From contig NW_023590235.1 of the NCBI RefSeq assembly GCF_901709675.1, positions 1 to 64,000 of the forward strand: a DNA stretch of 64,000 nucleotides, written 5' to 3'. Below the pieces are notes generated by a model, which saw only the letters and a list, made by a program, of their open reading frames with translations, was not told the origin of the DNA and did no database searches. The position numbers and the translations under genes were made by a program. The DNA comes from Syngnathus acus (lineage: Eukaryota > Chordata > Actinopteri > Syngnathiformes > Syngnathidae). Shown here piece by piece: positions 1-12,370 of the stretch. How positions within the stretch are numbered: the first letter of the stretch is position 1; every line of letters starts with the position of its first letter.

Positions 1-283
1 TAGGCGGGGGACACCCTGAACCGGTTGCCAGCCAATCGCAGGGCACACAGAGACAAACAACCATTTGCACTCGCACTCACACCTAGGGACAATTTGGAGT
101 CTTCAATCGGCCTACAAGCATGTTTTTGGGATGTGGGAGGGAAACCGGAGTGCCCGGAGAAAACCCACGCGGGCTCGGGGAGAACATTGCAAACTCGCAC
201 AGGGAGGGCGGAGGTGGAATCGAACCCGCACCCCTCCTAACTGTGAGGCGGACGTGCTACCCAGTGCGTCACCGAGCGCCTCC
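1..283 (-). repeat. tRNA-derived SINE, DANA/Mermaid-like
   Basis: Read on the minus strand, this begins (near 283) with a tRNA-like head containing a B-box-like GGTTCGATTCC. It continues into the conserved body with the GTGGGTTTTCTCCGGG and CCGGTTTCCCTCCCACA blocks known from the fish DANA/Mermaid SINE group. The left end runs off the window edge, so the 3' tail is not seen. The family assignment comes from recalled block similarity, not a search. Small reading frames across it are not genes. Confidence 0.75.
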
Positions 284-299
284 TGATGTAACAATAACA

Positions 300-1260
300 G
301 TTATTCAAATAACTATAACTAAATAACACCTTATCAACTATCTGTGTCACTCCCAATCATTAAAGCCATCGATCGAGTTGGTTCTCCCTTCATGTATACA
401 AGCCGACATCAGCGGCGCGTTACAGTTAAAAATTTTCTACAGGCCCATATAACAATATATAACTATGTATGAAATGACAATAATATAAACAACAATTTAT
501 CGAACCATCCGTTGTCACTCCAAATCAATAAATCCATCAGAATCTTCGTCTTCCGTGTCACTTGAGAAAAAAAAAACGACAAAAAAAAAAAAAGCTGACG
601 CCGGAAAGACTACGTGTGCCACAGACGTCAGACTAGAGATATTAAATTAATGTAATATAAACAACAATTTTAACAAACCATCCGGGTCACTCCCAAATCA
701 TTAAATCCACCGGAATATTCATCCCGTGTCAAAAACCCCCCAAAAAATAAACAGCTGTCGATTCCGGACCTACGTGCGGCGCTGATGTCAGCCTCGTTGT
801 CAGTTGGCGGCTCCAATTATTCCACAGATCTACGTATATAACTATATTGTAGCGTTACCGAAGTACCAAGCAAGACGTGGGTTTGGTAACAGGCCGGCTC
901 TTTATTTCACAAATCAAGAGCTCAACATGTGAGCCAACACACGCAAGCGCCCAGGATCGCTCGTTCCGCCCCACACCCCCTTCCCCTGCTGCCTTCACGG
1001 CCCTCCCTACAAAAATGGAAACTACTGAAGTCTAACAACATTCACGTTGCTACTCTAAATAAACTACATATCAAATAACTATAACATAAATAATAAGTTT
1101 ATCGAATAATCTGTGTCACTCCAAATCACTAAATCTCCCGACTTTGGAAGTCAGTGAATGGAACTCATTGTCAGTGAGGCTCCAATTATTCCACAGCCAT
1201 AGTGCGCCCTCATGCGGTTTGAAATGAAAATTACGTGTGAAGGAATCAACTATACTAGTA
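300..1260. repeat. AT-rich region with a dispersed unclassified repeat
   Basis: No gene is seen. A motif of the form TGTGTCACTCCAAATCATTA followed by AATCC recurs in variant form near 345, 515, 685 and 1115, and again near 26070 and 26635. The copies share neighbours: TATAACTA-rich stretches, CGCTGATGTCAGCCTCGT and ATTATTCCACAG. This looks like a decayed tandem or composite repeat shared with 26.03-26.83 kb. A GACGTGGGTTTGGTAA block near 876 also recurs at 26219. The family is not recognised. Confidence 0.55.
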
Positions 1261-1316
1261 AGTAAGTAAAGTGTTCATGATTCAAGTATAAATTTGTGAG
1301 AAAATTCACATATACG

Positions 1317-1392
1317 TCGCTCCTGAGTATAAGTCGCCCCCCCCACCCAAAGTATGAAAAAGAACGCGACTTATATTCCGAAAAATACGGTA
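1317..1392. repeat. MITE-like palindromic repeat (TATAAGTCGC type)
   Basis: A short repeat has GTATAAGTCGC on one side and the inverted GCGACTTATA with CCGAAAAATACGGT on the other, so it can fold on itself. A second copy lies at about 26905-26985. It resembles a common non-autonomous DNA element of fish genomes. No coding capacity. Confidence 0.5.
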
Positions 1393-1414
1393 TATAACTG
1401 TATTATTATTTATT

Positions 1415-1488
1415 ATATAAAGGCCGGTCCACGAAAATATTTCTGACACGTAACCGGTCCGTGGTGCAAAACAGGTTGGGGACCACTG
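1415..1488. mobile_element. hAT terminal fragment
   Basis: Ends with AGGTTGGGGACCACTG, the same right terminus as the complete hAT element at 18466-19980, preceded by the same GGCCGGTCC...CCGGTCCGTGG stretch. Only about 75 bp remain and no partner terminus is adjacent. The same fragment in the same flanking context occurs at 41690-41769, so it was probably copied as part of a larger duplication rather than inserted twice. Confidence 0.7.
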
Positions 1489-1845
1489 ATTTAGTAGAAG
1501 TTGGCTACAGATAAAAGTTGAGTTTATTTTGAAAAACTTACAGGTCACTCACTTAAGTTCAAACGCACGCACAACCAATGCAGCTATATAATACTCTGCC
1601 TGCAAACACAAGTTAACGCACTTGGTTGATAACTGAACCCTGGTCTTTCACGCGACAAGTAGAGATACTATCCACAATACTAACGAGGAATATGCCCTGT
1701 GTTGGGGCACGATGGACTGCTTGGCGGGAGAAAGAAAGGGAGGGGGCAGAAAGGGGAACGCTCACGGAACACATGCGCGTATAACTATTATGTGGATTTT
1801 AACCATCTGTAAAGGTTCTAAAACAGTACTGAAATGGGGCAATCT
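1489..1845 (+). repeat. Duplicated segment shared with 41770-42120
   Basis: About 360 bp following the hAT end matches 41770-42120, and its mirror near 58380-58715, with scattered substitutions. The shared text includes GGCAATCT at the right boundary, GACTGCTTGGCGGGAGAAA and the ACTATTATGTGGATTTTAAC block. Similarity stops abruptly at 1845/42120. To the right here lies the truncated retroviral env. No gene is recognised in it. Confidence 0.7.
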
Positions 1846-1847
1846 AT

Positions 1848-2960
1848 TGTTTGGAACGAAAGTGCAACAAGATTCGCCGAACATGCCGCACACGCTAATA
1901 ACATGTCCAATGCGATACGATTCTGAAAGGCCATGAGCGAAGTAGCCGCAAGTTGCTCATGGACCGCCGCAAATGATTGACGGTATAATTTCCCAATCTC
2001 TGTACATTATAGTGGACATAATGATTCGGTCCACATTTTTGTTCGGGATGACCCATCTCAAAATGCTTTCGAATCCCGAGGATACCTGATTGGCGGGTTT
2101 GTACTTATCTGGGACACCCCTAGGCACACCGATGGCGTCTATATATGTTGGGTCGTTTTCGCTCAGCCATGGTGACGGTAGGTCGCGCCGTGCCCGTCGC
2201 AACAGCCCTGTCAACGGGAGCTCCGCGTTCCAGTTGATGCTCTGGAAATCAACGGGGACAACTAACACAGGCATAATCAGTGAGACAAGCGCACACACCC
2301 CCGAGGCGCTTGCCGGGAGGCGGTCGTACAATTTATTATCACCACAACCACACATCGGCGCGAGGAGAGAGGATGTGTCGTGTTTAGTTTCAAATTCACC
2401 TGACACCATGTTTGGTCAACTTGGCCGATGCTTGTACCCGTTCCATTGAGGACCAAACATGACAAATTTTGCTTTGTGACTTGATTGTCAAAAATGGGTT
2501 TGCTTTTTTCCTTCCCTACGACTGGGAACACATCATCATACATGCTACAATTACCTGTGGCCTGGGACTTTCACAACACCTTTGCCAATTGGCATTGTCG
2601 CATTTCTGTCTCAAGACCCACCGCTCTTCTCATGATAATTCTTCTGTTGTATTTACCTCAGCTTCACAAACCACTCTCTCTCCGCAGCGATGTCGTGAAA
2701 TTTGAATCCGGGACGTTTTCAGCTGGATGGTCTCATCAATTGTCATCAATGTCCACACAAAAACACAGCTTATGGTTAATACTCCTACTAATAGCAATTC
2801 CGAAAACCCCTTCGGGCCCTCCTCTTTCTTCCTCCGTTCTGCTACTCCTACTCCACCTGACCTCCCTCTCTTGGCCGTGTCACGGACCCGGCCAAACAGG
2901 GACACCTTCATCCTGTCGGAACAAACTCTGGGCCGGACGGAGTTGCGAGACTGGCCTCAA
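1848..2960 (-). pseudogene. env: ERV env, truncated and frameshifted
   Basis: Pieces in several minus-strand frames form an envelope-like gene. The N-terminal part (2630-2911) has basic residues then a hydrophobic signal/anchor-like stretch (ELLLVGVLTISCVFVW). A central frame (1957-2409) has an RRARR furin-like cleavage motif at about 2185-2199, as expected between surface and transmembrane subunits. Beyond it the transmembrane-subunit region is in shifted frames, with a cysteine-rich stretch near 1860-1900 before the break at 1846. Most of the transmembrane subunit, the membrane anchor and the 3' end are lost. Called from organisation and motifs; no search was run. Confidence 0.7.
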
Positions 2961-4128
2961 CGGGGTGTTCCATTCTGAACACGATACTTCCAACACCCAT
3001 GCGTCCCAGAGGCCGCACAGAGTGTCTTCCAAGCCTTGGTCCGCCTCTTTCGGCCAACGATATTGAGGCGTTTGATAGGCTGCGTCTCATCCATTTGGAG
3101 ATCAATAGGGGCCACCGAGTGACAAAACCCGACATCAAATGGACCCTGGGACCACAGGGTGTCGGGCAAGGCCACAAGCATTACTTCAGCGTCCTCATGA
3201 TCAGTTAATTCCCTGCCGTGTGTGCGAGATACCAACCTCATCTCCAGCAATCCTGTGTCTGTCATGGGTTGTTTAATTTGGTAAGCGTTCTGAGACTCGG
3301 ACCAGTATAAATTAGGAATGTGAGTTTTCCGCCAATCGGTCTGTCGCAACAATCGCTTGACCATTGAGCCCAATTGTCTGGCCTCGTGTCCCGGGGCAAG
3401 AGCCAGCGAAATTTGTGGTGCCCCTTTTTCTGTCATTTTGAACCACTGCATTTGTTCAGATGTCAATTCAGTTGTTGCTGCGACTCCCTCTTTGCCAATT
3501 AAAATGCTTGATGAAGTTAATCCCACATGCGCCCTTCAATTTCTTCAAACAAATCCCGATATACATCATCACATTTTCGGTCATAATATAGAGTGCAATG
3601 CAAAGGATCAACAGGTGGGTGGTATGGCGCCAGTGAGCAGATCCAGGGTTTCCACAGCAGGTAGGTTGAGAACACACCGCCACCAGCAGGGGTCTCTGGC
3701 TCCAGCCTGGCCCAGTAAGTGGTTGCAGTTTCTGCTTCTGCTGGTAGGGGCGCCATCAGCCACTGGCCATGTTGTTGTAGCTGCTGTGAGCACGGGATGC
3801 TGACGCCATCTGGAAATTGAATAATCACCCCTTCTGGCCCACACAAGATTCTGGCCTCAACGGCAGACAGCAAATCCCTTCCCACCAAATTGATTGGAGT
3901 GTCTGTGGAATGAATGTATTTGTGCCACAGTCTACACCCCGTCCGGGTGATCACCATCTCAAGTGGCTTGGTAAAAGGCACAGTTCGTGGTTGTCCCGAG
4001 AAGCCGACTAAAGTTGTTGTTTTATTTGACAGTGAGGATACGGCTAAGGCAGTGTTTATTAATGAATAAGTTGCTCCTGTGTCCACCAGCATCTGCACAG
4101 GTGTCCCCTCCACTGTCACATGAAGCAT
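2957..4128 (-). pseudogene. pro: ERV aspartic protease and pol N-terminal remnant
   Basis: The frame at 3517-4128 carries the retroviral protease signature LVDTGATYSLIN near its start (catalytic Asp at residue 16) and the downstream NLVGRDLL motif of the conserved C-terminal helix. It continues, with a frameshift near 3520, into 2957-3526. That frame resembles the linker between protease and the first residues of reverse transcriptase. The polymerase palm, RNase H and most of integrase are missing before env begins at about 2960, so an internal pol deletion of roughly 2-3 kb is inferred. Confidence 0.75.
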
Positions 4129-4148
4129 TGGCTCCGCCGGGCCGCTGT

Positions 4149-5040
4149 TTACCTGGCTCCCCGGGCGGCCCTATTCAAATTGTCCACTCCAGAGATCATC
4201 ATGTTGGTAGTACTGACCTCCGTGTGTTTGTGGCTGTTGCCAGGGTCGTCCACCAGATGGAGCTGTTGGTGTGGCGGGCCTCCGGCTGGGCGGGCGGCTC
4301 CACGCGGCCGATATTGTGGGCATCCTCTTGCCCAGTGATCGGTTTCGCCGCAGATGAAGCATGCGTTGGGCGGGTAGGGTTTTTTATGTCGCCCTACCCG
4401 GGTAGGCGGGTGCACTCCCTCCCCGGCCTCTGTATCCGCCCCGGAACTGGCTCCTTCCGCGCCCCACCACCTGAGGAGCCTGTGTCATCTGCATTTCCTT
4501 TTTCTGTGATTTGGACTGTTTAGCTTCACCATGCATTTTTGCCAATTGTAATTTCAACAACTGTTTTGATAAAACATCTGTCTCGTTCTCAACTTTAGCA
4601 TGTGACTCAGTGAACGTTCTGCAGTGATGCAAAAGATGACGTTTAAATCGTGCTTCGGCACAAACCAGAATGTCAGGGTCTGACATTAGCTGCTTCTTCA
4701 CATCTGGCGGCAGCCCACCCACCAGCACCGTCCAGAAGAGCACCTCTGCCTCGGGCGAGAGAGCTGGAAGGCGAACTGTGGTTTCAATCCAACTCCCCAC
4801 ACGTTACATAATGTTGTGCTGGTGACATTTTCGCATCATAAATCGGGCCAAATCGGTGGGTTGTGGGAAAGTCGATTTAATGTTTTCAAACAGGGGCGCT
4901 GCTACTTGTGGCAAGGGCACCTCCCTCCCCAGTCTCGCTGTGCCTGCTGCTTCCTCAATCGCCTGCATCTGCACCAGGGAGCACGCTCCTGCCAACATCT
5001 GGCGCATGTCACCGAGAGTACAGCTCTGAAAAAAACGTCA
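4149..5040 (-). pseudogene. gag: ERV gag, capsid/nucleocapsid part
   Basis: Minus-strand frames at 4804-5007, 4384-4800 and 4149-4415 together form the C-terminal half of Gag. The last has a CX2CX4HX4C zinc knuckle (CFICGETDHWARGC, about 4320-4361), preceded in 4384-4800 by an RG-rich basic segment, both typical of nucleocapsid. Frames shift between pieces. The upstream half of gag lies beyond the inserted LINE, at 8216-8970. The gene is broken by that insertion and by frameshifts. Confidence 0.75.
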
Positions 5041-8000
5041 TGATGGCGCCGCGGATGGCAGCCCACTGTGAGGCGCTCTCTGTTATTTGTCTTATTTTGT
5101 GTGTTTTCTGTGTCCTCTGCTGTCCATCCCGGATCACCTTTACTCGAGAAGCGCTGTTTAAACATTCGGACAGTCTCTTCTGGTATTTTCTCTCCTGTTC
5201 TCTTCGATTCAGACTGTTTGTCGGAGATTCTAGCCGGAGCGGCGGTGCTGTACAAGCTAGCACGACGACGGCGGCGCGGGTAAACGAGCGGGGAGCACTC
5301 GTAAGGCTGAGGCAGAGAGGTTCCGTTCTGCCTACCGTCAATTCATCTGGCGAATGTCGCTCCCTGGCGAACACGATGGACGAACTGCTGCTCCTCACTT
5401 CAAGGAACACGGACTTCAGCAGATCCGCCGCGCTGTGCTTTGTGGAAACGTGGCTCAGCGAACGAACGCCCCACCACGCCGTTGAGCTAGCGGGCTTATA
5501 GGCTAACGCGAGCAGATCGCAGCGCGGAGCTCTCCGGAAAATCAAAGGGAGGTTGGTCTGTTTCTACATTAAATGAACGTTGGTGTACTGATGTCACGGT
5601 GTTGAAAGAGTTTTGCAGCCCTCTCCTAGAAACACTTTTCATAAACTGCCGGCCGTTCTATTCACCACGGGAGTTCTCCTCGATCGTCATGGCGGCTGTT
5701 TACATCCCACCACACGCACGTGCGAGTGAAGCCACGCAGATGCTGGCTTGACCAGGTAGCAGACATGGAGAAACTTCTACCAAACTCACTAATCATTGTT
5801 CTGGGTGATCTTAACAGGGCGAACCTCGCACACGAACTCCCCAGATACAGACAGCACGTAACGTGTCCCACCAGAGGGGCACAGACTCTGGACCACTGCT
5901 ACACCGTGATCAAGGATGCATACCACTCTGCGGCTCGTGCAGCTTTAGGACTCTCGGACCACTGTCTAGTTCATCTGATCCCGGCCTACAGGCAGAAACT
6001 AAAAACTTCTAAGCCTGTGGTGAGGACTGTGAGGAAGTGGACAGTGGAGTCAAGGCAGGACCTCCAAGCCTGCTTTGACTGCACCGATTGGGGAGCTTTC
6101 GAAGCTGCAACTTCAGACTTGCATGAACTCACTGACACTGTCACATCATACATCAGTTTTTGTGAGGATCTGTGTGTGCAGACTAAGACCTTCTGCACGT
6201 ACAACAACGCCAAACCTTGGTTTACACCGAACCTCAGGAGGCTGCGCAAAGTCAAGGAGGAGGCCTACAGGAGCGGCGACCTGTTCAGGCAGACCAGAAA
6301 CACACTGAACCGAGAGGTCAGGAAAGCCAAGAGGTGTTACGGGGAGAACCTGAAGAGACACCTCTCTGCCAATCCTGATCCCTCAACAGTGTGGAAAGGT
6401 CTGCAGAGCATCACGGGCTACAAGAAACGAACCCCCCGTCCTGTGGAGAGCCCAAGGCTTGCTAACCAGCTGAATAAGTTCTACTGCAGGTTTGATCGGT
6501 CCTCCCACACAACGGGACTTCCTGCAGCACAATCTACATACTCACCTCTCCCCACAACTGCTCTGTCCACACCTCTATCATCGTTGTCACCCACTCTCTC
6601 TCTTGCAGAGGCCGCGCCCGCACTCCAGGTCCGCGAGGAGGAAGTGCGCCAGATGTTCCGCAGACAAAAGACCAGGAAGGCACCGGGCCCAGACGGCGTG
6701 TCACCTTCCTGCTTGAAAGTCTGCGCTGAACAGCTGGCGCCCACCTTTGCACGGATCTTCAACCGTTCTCTGGAGCTGTGTGAGGTGCCCTCGTGCTTCA
6801 AGAGCTCCACCATCGTTCCAGTGGCCAAGAAGCCCGCCATCACAGGTTTGAATGACTATAGACCCGTCGCACTGACATCTGTGGTCATGAAATCTTTCGA
6901 GAGGTTAGTGCTGAACCACCTGAAGGAGGTCACGGGCCCCCTGCTTGACCCCCTCCAGTTTGCCTACCGGGCAAACAGGTCAGTGGATGATGCGGTCAAC
7001 ATGGGACTGCACTACATCCTGCACCACCTGGACACCCCAGGAACGTACGCCAGGATCCTGTTCGTGGACTTCAGCTCGGCGTTCAACACCATTGCTCCTG
7101 ACATCCTCCAACAGAAGCTCATCCAGCTTGCGGTGCCTGCCCCCACCTGTCAGTGGATCACCAGCTTCGTGACCAACAGGAGACAGCGTGTGAGGCTGGG
7201 GGGCATCACATCTGACACCCGGACCACCAATACTGGAGCCCCTCAGGGGTGCGTCCTCTCCCCACTGCTCTTCTCTCTCTACACCAATGATTTCTCCTCA
7301 GATGACTCTCCTGTGAAGCTCCTGAAGTATGCAGACGACACCACTCTCATCGGACTGATCCAGGACGGTGATGAGACTGCGTACAGACAGGAGGTGGAGC
7401 GGCTGGTCCACTGGTGCAACCAAAACCATCTGGAGCTGAACCCGCTCAAGACCGTGGAGATGACAGTGGATTTCAGGCGAGACCCTTCACCACTTTTACC
7501 CCTCACTATCCGCAGTAATACTATTCTCTCCACAGACACCTTCAAGTTCCTGGGAACCACAATCTCTCGGGACCTGAAATGGACCGGCCACATAGACTCT
7601 GTCCGGAAGAAGGCCCAGCAGAGGCTGTACTTGCTGAGACAGCTCAAGAAGTTCAACCTGCCGCGAGAGCTTCTGAAGACCTTCTACACTGCCATCATCC
7701 AGTCTGTCCTCTGCACCTCCATCACTGTCTGGTTTGGATCAGCCTCCAAACAAGACAAGCACAGACTGCAACGGACAATCAGGACTGCAGAAAAGATCAT
7801 TGGAATCAACCTCCCATCTATCCAAGACTTGTACCTGTCCAGGACCAGGAAACGTGCAAGGAACATCTCTACAGACCCTTCTCACCCAGGTTGCAGTCTG
7901 TTTGAACTACTCCCCTCCGGACGGCGTTATAGAGCTCGGTACGCCAAAACCAGCAGACACCGAGACAGCTTCTTCCCCCAGGCTGTTGCTCTGATGAACT

Positions 8001-8214
8001 CACACCACTCATAGAGTCTCAGAGGCATTACTGTGCAATAACATCCTGCTCTTCACACCTTTTGAATTTGTCTACACTGTTTTTGCCATTATTCACATGT
8101 CCTGAGTGTTGTTAGTCACCTATATGTTGAACAGAGGGTGTGTTTTACCAAAGTCAAATTCCTTGTTTGGCACGCTCAAACATGGCGAATAAAAACTCTT
8201 GAATCTTGAATCTC
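5041..8214 (+). mobile_element. L2/Rex1-group LINE, near full length, inserted in ERV gag
   Basis: Starts with GATGGCGCCGCGGATGGC, a start also seen in the LINE at 36143, and ends after an AATAAA-like GAATAAAAACT with a short repeated CTTGAATCTTGAATC tail. Reading gag across the insertion, TCTG appears on both sides (5025-5029 CTCTG and 8215 TCTGCC), which fits a short target duplication. It has a 5' UTR, an endonuclease region in shifted frames (5381-5720), the long RT frame, and a 3' UTR with no gene. A second diverged copy of the family is at 14285-17770. Confidence 0.85.
5720..8014 (+). CDS. LINE ORF2: partial endonuclease plus reverse transcriptase
   Basis: A 764-residue frame. The N-terminus holds the C-terminal half of an APE-type endonuclease ([10 protein letters not shown] near residue 30, TLDHCY, then LGLSDH near 80). 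A basic linker follows, then the reverse transcriptase with [12 protein letters not shown], motif [26 protein letters not shown] and the catalytic [10 protein letters not shown], then FKFLGTTIS and a C-terminal domain to the stop before the 3' UTR. The true start lies upstream: ETWL and related endonuclease blocks at 5440-5460 are in other frames, so at least two frameshifts or stops disable this copy. The protein would nick target DNA and prime reverse transcription of its own RNA. Confidence 0.85.
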   Translation: MRVKPRRCWLDQVADMEKLLPNSLIIVLGDLNRANLAHELPRYRQHVTCPTRGAQTLDHCYTVIKDAYHSAARAALGLSDHCLVHLIPAYRQKLKTSKPVVRTVRKWTVESRQDLQACFDCTDWGAFEAATSDLHELTDTVTSYISFCEDLCVQTKTFCTYNNAKPWFTPNLRRLRKVKEEAYRSGDLFRQTRNTLNREVRKAKRCYGENLKRHLSANPDPSTVWKGLQSITGYKKRTPRPVESPRLANQLNKFYCRFDRSSHTTGLPAAQSTYSPLPTTALSTPLSSLSPTLSLAEAAPALQVREEEVRQMFRRQKTRKAPGPDGVSPSCLKVCAEQLAPTFARIFNRSLELCEVPSCFKSSTIVPVAKKPAITGLNDYRPVALTSVVMKSFERLVLNHLKEVTGPLLDPLQFAYRANRSVDDAVNMGLHYILHHLDTPGTYARILFVDFSSAFNTIAPDILQQKLIQLAVPAPTCQWITSFVTNRRQRVRLGGITSDTRTTNTGAPQGCVLSPLLFSLYTNDFSSDDSPVKLLKYADDTTLIGLIQDGDETAYRQEVERLVHWCNQNHLELNPLKTVEMTVDFRRDPSPLLPLTIRSNTILSTDTFKFLGTTISRDLKWTGHIDSVRKKAQQRLYLLRQLKKFNLPRELLKTFYTAIIQSVLCTSITVWFGSASKQDKHRLQRTIRTAEKIIGINLPSIQDLYLSRTRKRARNISTDPSHPGCSLFELLPSGRRYRARYAKTSRHRDSFFPQAVALMNSHHS

Positions 8215-8215
8215 T

Positions 8216-8970
8216 GCCCACTCATCAGAGCCAAAAATATGTTCAGCCACACCTTACCTCCTCTGTGAAGTCTTTTCCATCATCGCGGTCACATCGCGGA
8301 GCACCATGGGCTCGTAGTGCTGACCGCCCGATGTGGTCACCAGCGGACACATCAATTCATTTTTCTGCACCTCGGCCTGCGTCATCTGTCCCTGACCACT
8401 CCGCAAATTGTATTCTTTCCGTGTCTCTCTTTCTCCCTGCCTGTGCTTCATTCTACTGTCCTGATTCACGTATTCTAACATTTTTCTCTGTTGCATCACA
8501 ACATCATCTTCTTCCTCACCCTCGCTGCTGTCCCACTGTGGATGCTCTTCCTGTCTCCGCTCGCTCTTCGCGTCTTCTAGTCGTCTCACTTTCTCCATTG
8601 CCCATTTTAACATCTGCGCTTCCTGTCTACGCTGCTCATCGGCTTGATCAACTTTCGCCACGTTCTCGGCACTAAGTCTATGCCAGCTTTCTCCTTTTGT
8701 CACGTTGGACGGCTGAGGGCTCGGGCCGGGGGTGGATGTGACTACGCGGGATGCATCCCCCTCCCGGGCCCGTCGCCTCTCTTTATTTACTGCTTGTTCA
8801 ATCAGCTGCACAATACTCTGATCCGCCCTGTCGCCTCCGCCCTCGTCATCCATTACCAGCCGGCCACCCAACGTCACCACCGGAGCCATCACTCCGGGGT
8901 CGCCGTACGGCGGCGGTTCAACATTGGTCACTCCGAGTGTGGGGGCACTCGGGTGTGTCACATCGTGCAA
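8216..8970 (-). pseudogene. gag: ERV gag, N-terminal (matrix-side) part
   Basis: A 238-residue minus-strand frame whose start codon is at 8970. It contains a PPPY late-domain-like motif near residue 20, a long charged predicted coiled-coil stretch rich in E, R and Q (residues 60-170), and ends close to the LINE insertion point. The sequence continues in gag sense on the other side of the LINE (5040 leftwards). PPPY recruits Nedd4-type ubiquitin ligases in retroviral budding (family knowledge). Interrupted by the LINE, hence a pseudogene. Confidence 0.65.
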
Positions 8971-9214
8971 AGATGTGTAAATGCCCTTGTATTCATTCCT
9001 TGCCGTCTATTTTCACCGTTTTCTCTACCTTCTCTGCTTTTCCCACATTCTCCTGTTAGCCTGCAATTGTCCAAATCAAAAATGTTATTTTCTTTTAATT
9101 GTCTTTCTTTTGAACCTCTAAATCTCTCGTGTTGCTAACCTATCTACACCAGGAAACCATTTAAAGGGTCTTAAAGACAGGACCAACAGATTACTCCCAA
9201 TATTTCCTCATTAT

Positions 9215-10985
9215 TATTTATTAGCTGTGGGGGCGACATCCGTCTGCTCAACGATCTCAATCGCTTCTTTGCTCGCTTCGACGCTCAGGACAGCACTTGC
9301 CCGCTGAAGGCCCCTCCTCCACCAAGAGCAACCCCTGTGCCTCTCTGCTGATAGCGCTATCAACACTCGTAAGGCGGCGGGCCCTGACAACATCCCGGGT
9401 CGAGCGCTGAAGGACTGCGCTGGGGAGCTGACGGGTGTCTTCACGGACATCTTCAACATTTCCCTGCAGCAAGCCGTCGTCCCTTCGTGTTTCAAGGCTG
9501 CCACCATCGTACCTGTGCCGAAGAAACCTGCCCCGTCCTGCTTCAATGACTACCGCCCCGTGGCACTGACGCCCATCATCATGAAGTGCTTTGAGCGGCT
9601 TGTCATGGAGCAGATCCATTCTACCCCCCACCATAGACCCCTTCCAGTTTGCGTACCGAGCCAAACGGTCCTCTGAGGATGCCATCTGCTCTGCCCTCCA
9701 CTCGGCCCTCACCCACCTGGAGAGTAGGGACTCATATGTGAGATTGCTGTTTCTGGACTTCAGTTCTGCCTTCAACACCATTGTGCCACAACGACTCATC
9801 TGCAAACTCGCCAAGCTGGGCCTCAGTACCTACCTCTGCAACTGGCTACTAGACTTCCTCAGTCAGAGACCTCAGGTGGTACGTGTTGGCGACAAGATCT
9901 CCGCCAGCATCACGCTGAGCACGGGGGCCCCCCAAGGCTGCGTGCTCAGTCCGCTGCTCTTCACCCTGCTGACGCATGACTGCGCTGCAACCTACAGCAC
10001 CAACCGCATGGTGAAATTTGCTGACGACACGACTCTGGTGGGTCTCATCACCAAGGGCGACGAGACTCAATACAGGTTGGAGGTTGACCTTCTGACCACG
10101 TGGTGCAAGGACAACAACCTCCTGCTGAACGTCAACAAGACCAAGGAGATTGTTGTTGACTTCCGGAAGGGTCACACCCAACACCTGCCGCTGACCAACG
10201 ACGGTGCTGTGGTGGAGAGAGTGAGCAGCACCAGGTTCCTGGGGGTGCACATCAGTGAGGATCTCTCCTGGTCCACCAACACCGCATCACTGGCGAAGAA
10301 GGCCCAGCGCCGCCTGTACTTCCTGCAGAAACTCAGGCGAGCGTGTGCTCCTCCGGCCGTCATGACTACATTTTACCGTGGCACCATTGGGAGCGTCCTC
10401 TCCAGTTGTATTGCTGTTTGGGGTGGTAGCTGCACTGACTACAACATGAAGGCCCTCCAGCGCATAGTGATCACGGCTGGTAAGATTATTGGTGCTTCAC
10501 TCCCCTCCTTGAAGGACATTTACGCCTCCCGTCTCACCCGCAAGGCGACCACGATTGTGAGTGATGTGAGTCACCCCGCTCACTCTTTGTTCGATCTTCT
10601 GCCCTCTGGGAAGAGGTACAGGAGCCTGCGCTCCCGCACCACCAGACTCACCAACAGCTTCATACTCCAGGCTGTTAGGATCCTGAACTCTCTCCCCCCT
10701 TCTGGGTAGCGTCCTGTACTTTTGCGCTTTATTCTGACTGTCTGCTGTATGCACACTTGCTCCGTTTTGCTCCTCTTATTTATTGTTATTTGTTTATTTA
10801 TTATTTATTCATCACTCTTATTATTCATTGTTTGTGCCTTCTTGTTTTTATTTTGTGTTGTTTGCTTGTATGTATGTCGTGTACTATGTCTTGTCACCGT
10901 GGGATAGTGGTAACGTAATTTCGATTTCTTTGTGTGTCTTGGCATGTGAAGAGATTGACAAAAGCAGACTTTGACTTTGACTTTT
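9215..10985 (+). mobile_element. LINE with (TTTGAC)n tail, 5'-truncated
   Basis: Begins abruptly inside an RT-upstream region and ends with GCAGACTTTGACTTTGACT, a 3' tail seen on three other copies (near 41487, 44095 and 58990). TTATTTA-like sequence borders both sides (about 9208 and 10986), a possible target duplication. It lies in the leader of the ERV in opposite orientation, so it was inserted after the retrovirus. The 3' UTR (10710-10985) is T-rich without genes. Confidence 0.8.
9591..10709 (+). CDS. LINE reverse transcriptase, C-terminal two thirds
   Basis: A 372-residue frame with [13 protein letters not shown], motif [27 protein letters not shown], catalytic [19 protein letters not shown], then the C-terminal [17 protein letters not shown] block. 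The N-terminal finger motifs ([23 protein letters not shown]) lie upstream at 9375-9600 in another frame, so a frameshift near 9615 separates them. The endonuclease is lost through 5' truncation. Same family as the 43436-44100 fragment. Confidence 0.8.
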   Translation: MSGLSWSRSILPPTIDPFQFAYRAKRSSEDAICSALHSALTHLESRDSYVRLLFLDFSSAFNTIVPQRLICKLAKLGLSTYLCNWLLDFLSQRPQVVRVGDKISASITLSTGAPQGCVLSPLLFTLLTHDCAATYSTNRMVKFADDTTLVGLITKGDETQYRLEVDLLTTWCKDNNLLLNVNKTKEIVVDFRKGHTQHLPLTNDGAVVERVSSTRFLGVHISEDLSWSTNTASLAKKAQRRLYFLQKLRRACAPPAVMTTFYRGTIGSVLSSCIAVWGGSCTDYNMKALQRIVITAGKIIGASLPSLKDIYASRLTRKATTIVSDVSHPAHSLFDLLPSGKRYRSLRSRTTRLTNSFILQAVRILNSLPPSG

Positions 10986-12370
10986 TATTTACGAGTTAGC
11001 CCCCCTTCCTTCTCTCACTCCCTCTTTCTATCTGTCTCGGGCCGAATGTGTAGCGTCCTGGCATAAATCACTGCTGCCACGGCCCAACTGTTTTCCTAAG
11101 ACCCACAGGTACACATACATTAGTATTTTAATGAGTATTGCAAGCATGCCCCTCTCTCGCCTATTTGCAAACTGTTAAACATTAGTACCAGTGATGTTTC
11201 AGTTTCAATCAAGCACGTTCGCTGTTGGTCATGCACCCTTTGCTCATCAACATTTGATCTCCCCTCGTCTTGCCTCAGTTCTCCTCGACATTGACCTCTC
11301 CCGGGGGGACCCAGCCCCGCCTTTGCGGACTCCTCGGCACAGCGGCCCTGGACGGGGGGGGGGGGTAGGGGGTCAGCGTATCAATGTTGACGCCACGATC
11401 TGGCCAGGCCCGCGCGTCCCGCTGGCCCCCACCCCCGCCGGTATAGCGCCATTCCACGCCTTGGAGCCCACCGATCCCCCTCCTTTCTTGAACATTCTCT
11501 GATATGTGGCGTCTTCCTCCTCACACGGCCGCACCCACACGGGGTGTGCACATAAACGCACACACACCGAGCGCGCACACAACCGCACATACACACACGT
11601 ATCCGCACGCCAATACACAAAGCGCGCACACAGAGCTCAGACGAACGACGACAGACTGACACAAACTTTACAGAGATTACGCACGAACACAGAACACACA
11701 GACAAAGGGATTCGAATCCATCTCTCATGTAGCTTCTTTGCCACTTTCTTTCGGTCAATGCCACTCACGATTTGTGCTTCCACATCAGCATACATTCCTT
11801 CAATCTCACTCCATTCATTCCTCTCACACACATTCCCCCCAATTTGGTTGCTCATTTTGGATATTTTAGCGGTCTGGTCTCTCACAGGAAGAACTGTTAC
11901 CACCGGATACTTTTTGAGGAGGCCTCACTTCTCCTCGGGGACCTCAAAAACACCCCAGCTATTTGAATACGGTCGTCACCGCAAAACTTGTCCGCCACGA
12001 CGAAGCACTAGGTCCCTGACCTATCCTTAGTACGCGTAAGTCCCTGACTTTACCGTACACGTTACACACGTAAGTTCCAAACTTATCCACCGTATGTATC
12101 TTAGCTTCTTGCACACCTTATTTGATCTGAACGACAGTCTCCTCTTAAATTTCCTCTTTCAATTTTCAGAATTTCGACTTCTAGTAGCAGGTATTCTGCT
12201 TACCTTATCAGTGGTGAGTACTCAGGGTTGAGGAGACGTCGTAACAGCTCAACGTTGTGTGACAGCGCTTATCCTTATCACACGGTTCGCCGACCGGGAG
12301 GCAGTGTCCCTGACAACTGTCCGGTGCCCTGGGTGCAGACCACGAGTTTGTCAATTACCCTTCTCTTGAC
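10986..12370 (-). other. ERV leader region, no convincing gene
   Basis: Lies between the primer-binding site and the LINE/gag. It contains a G-run with GC-rich flanks (11350-11450), a degenerate CA-rich stretch (11540-11640) and short frames on both strands without recognised domains. A minus-strand frame at 11637-11903 could be the start of gag, but nothing in it is diagnostic. Confidence 0.4.

Noticed and set aside
5009-5545. 178-residue minus frame
   Set aside because: Antisense of the LINE 5' UTR and endonuclease region.
11373-11764. Cys/Val-rich frames in the ERV leader
   Set aside because: Derived from a degenerate CA-rich stretch; no domain.
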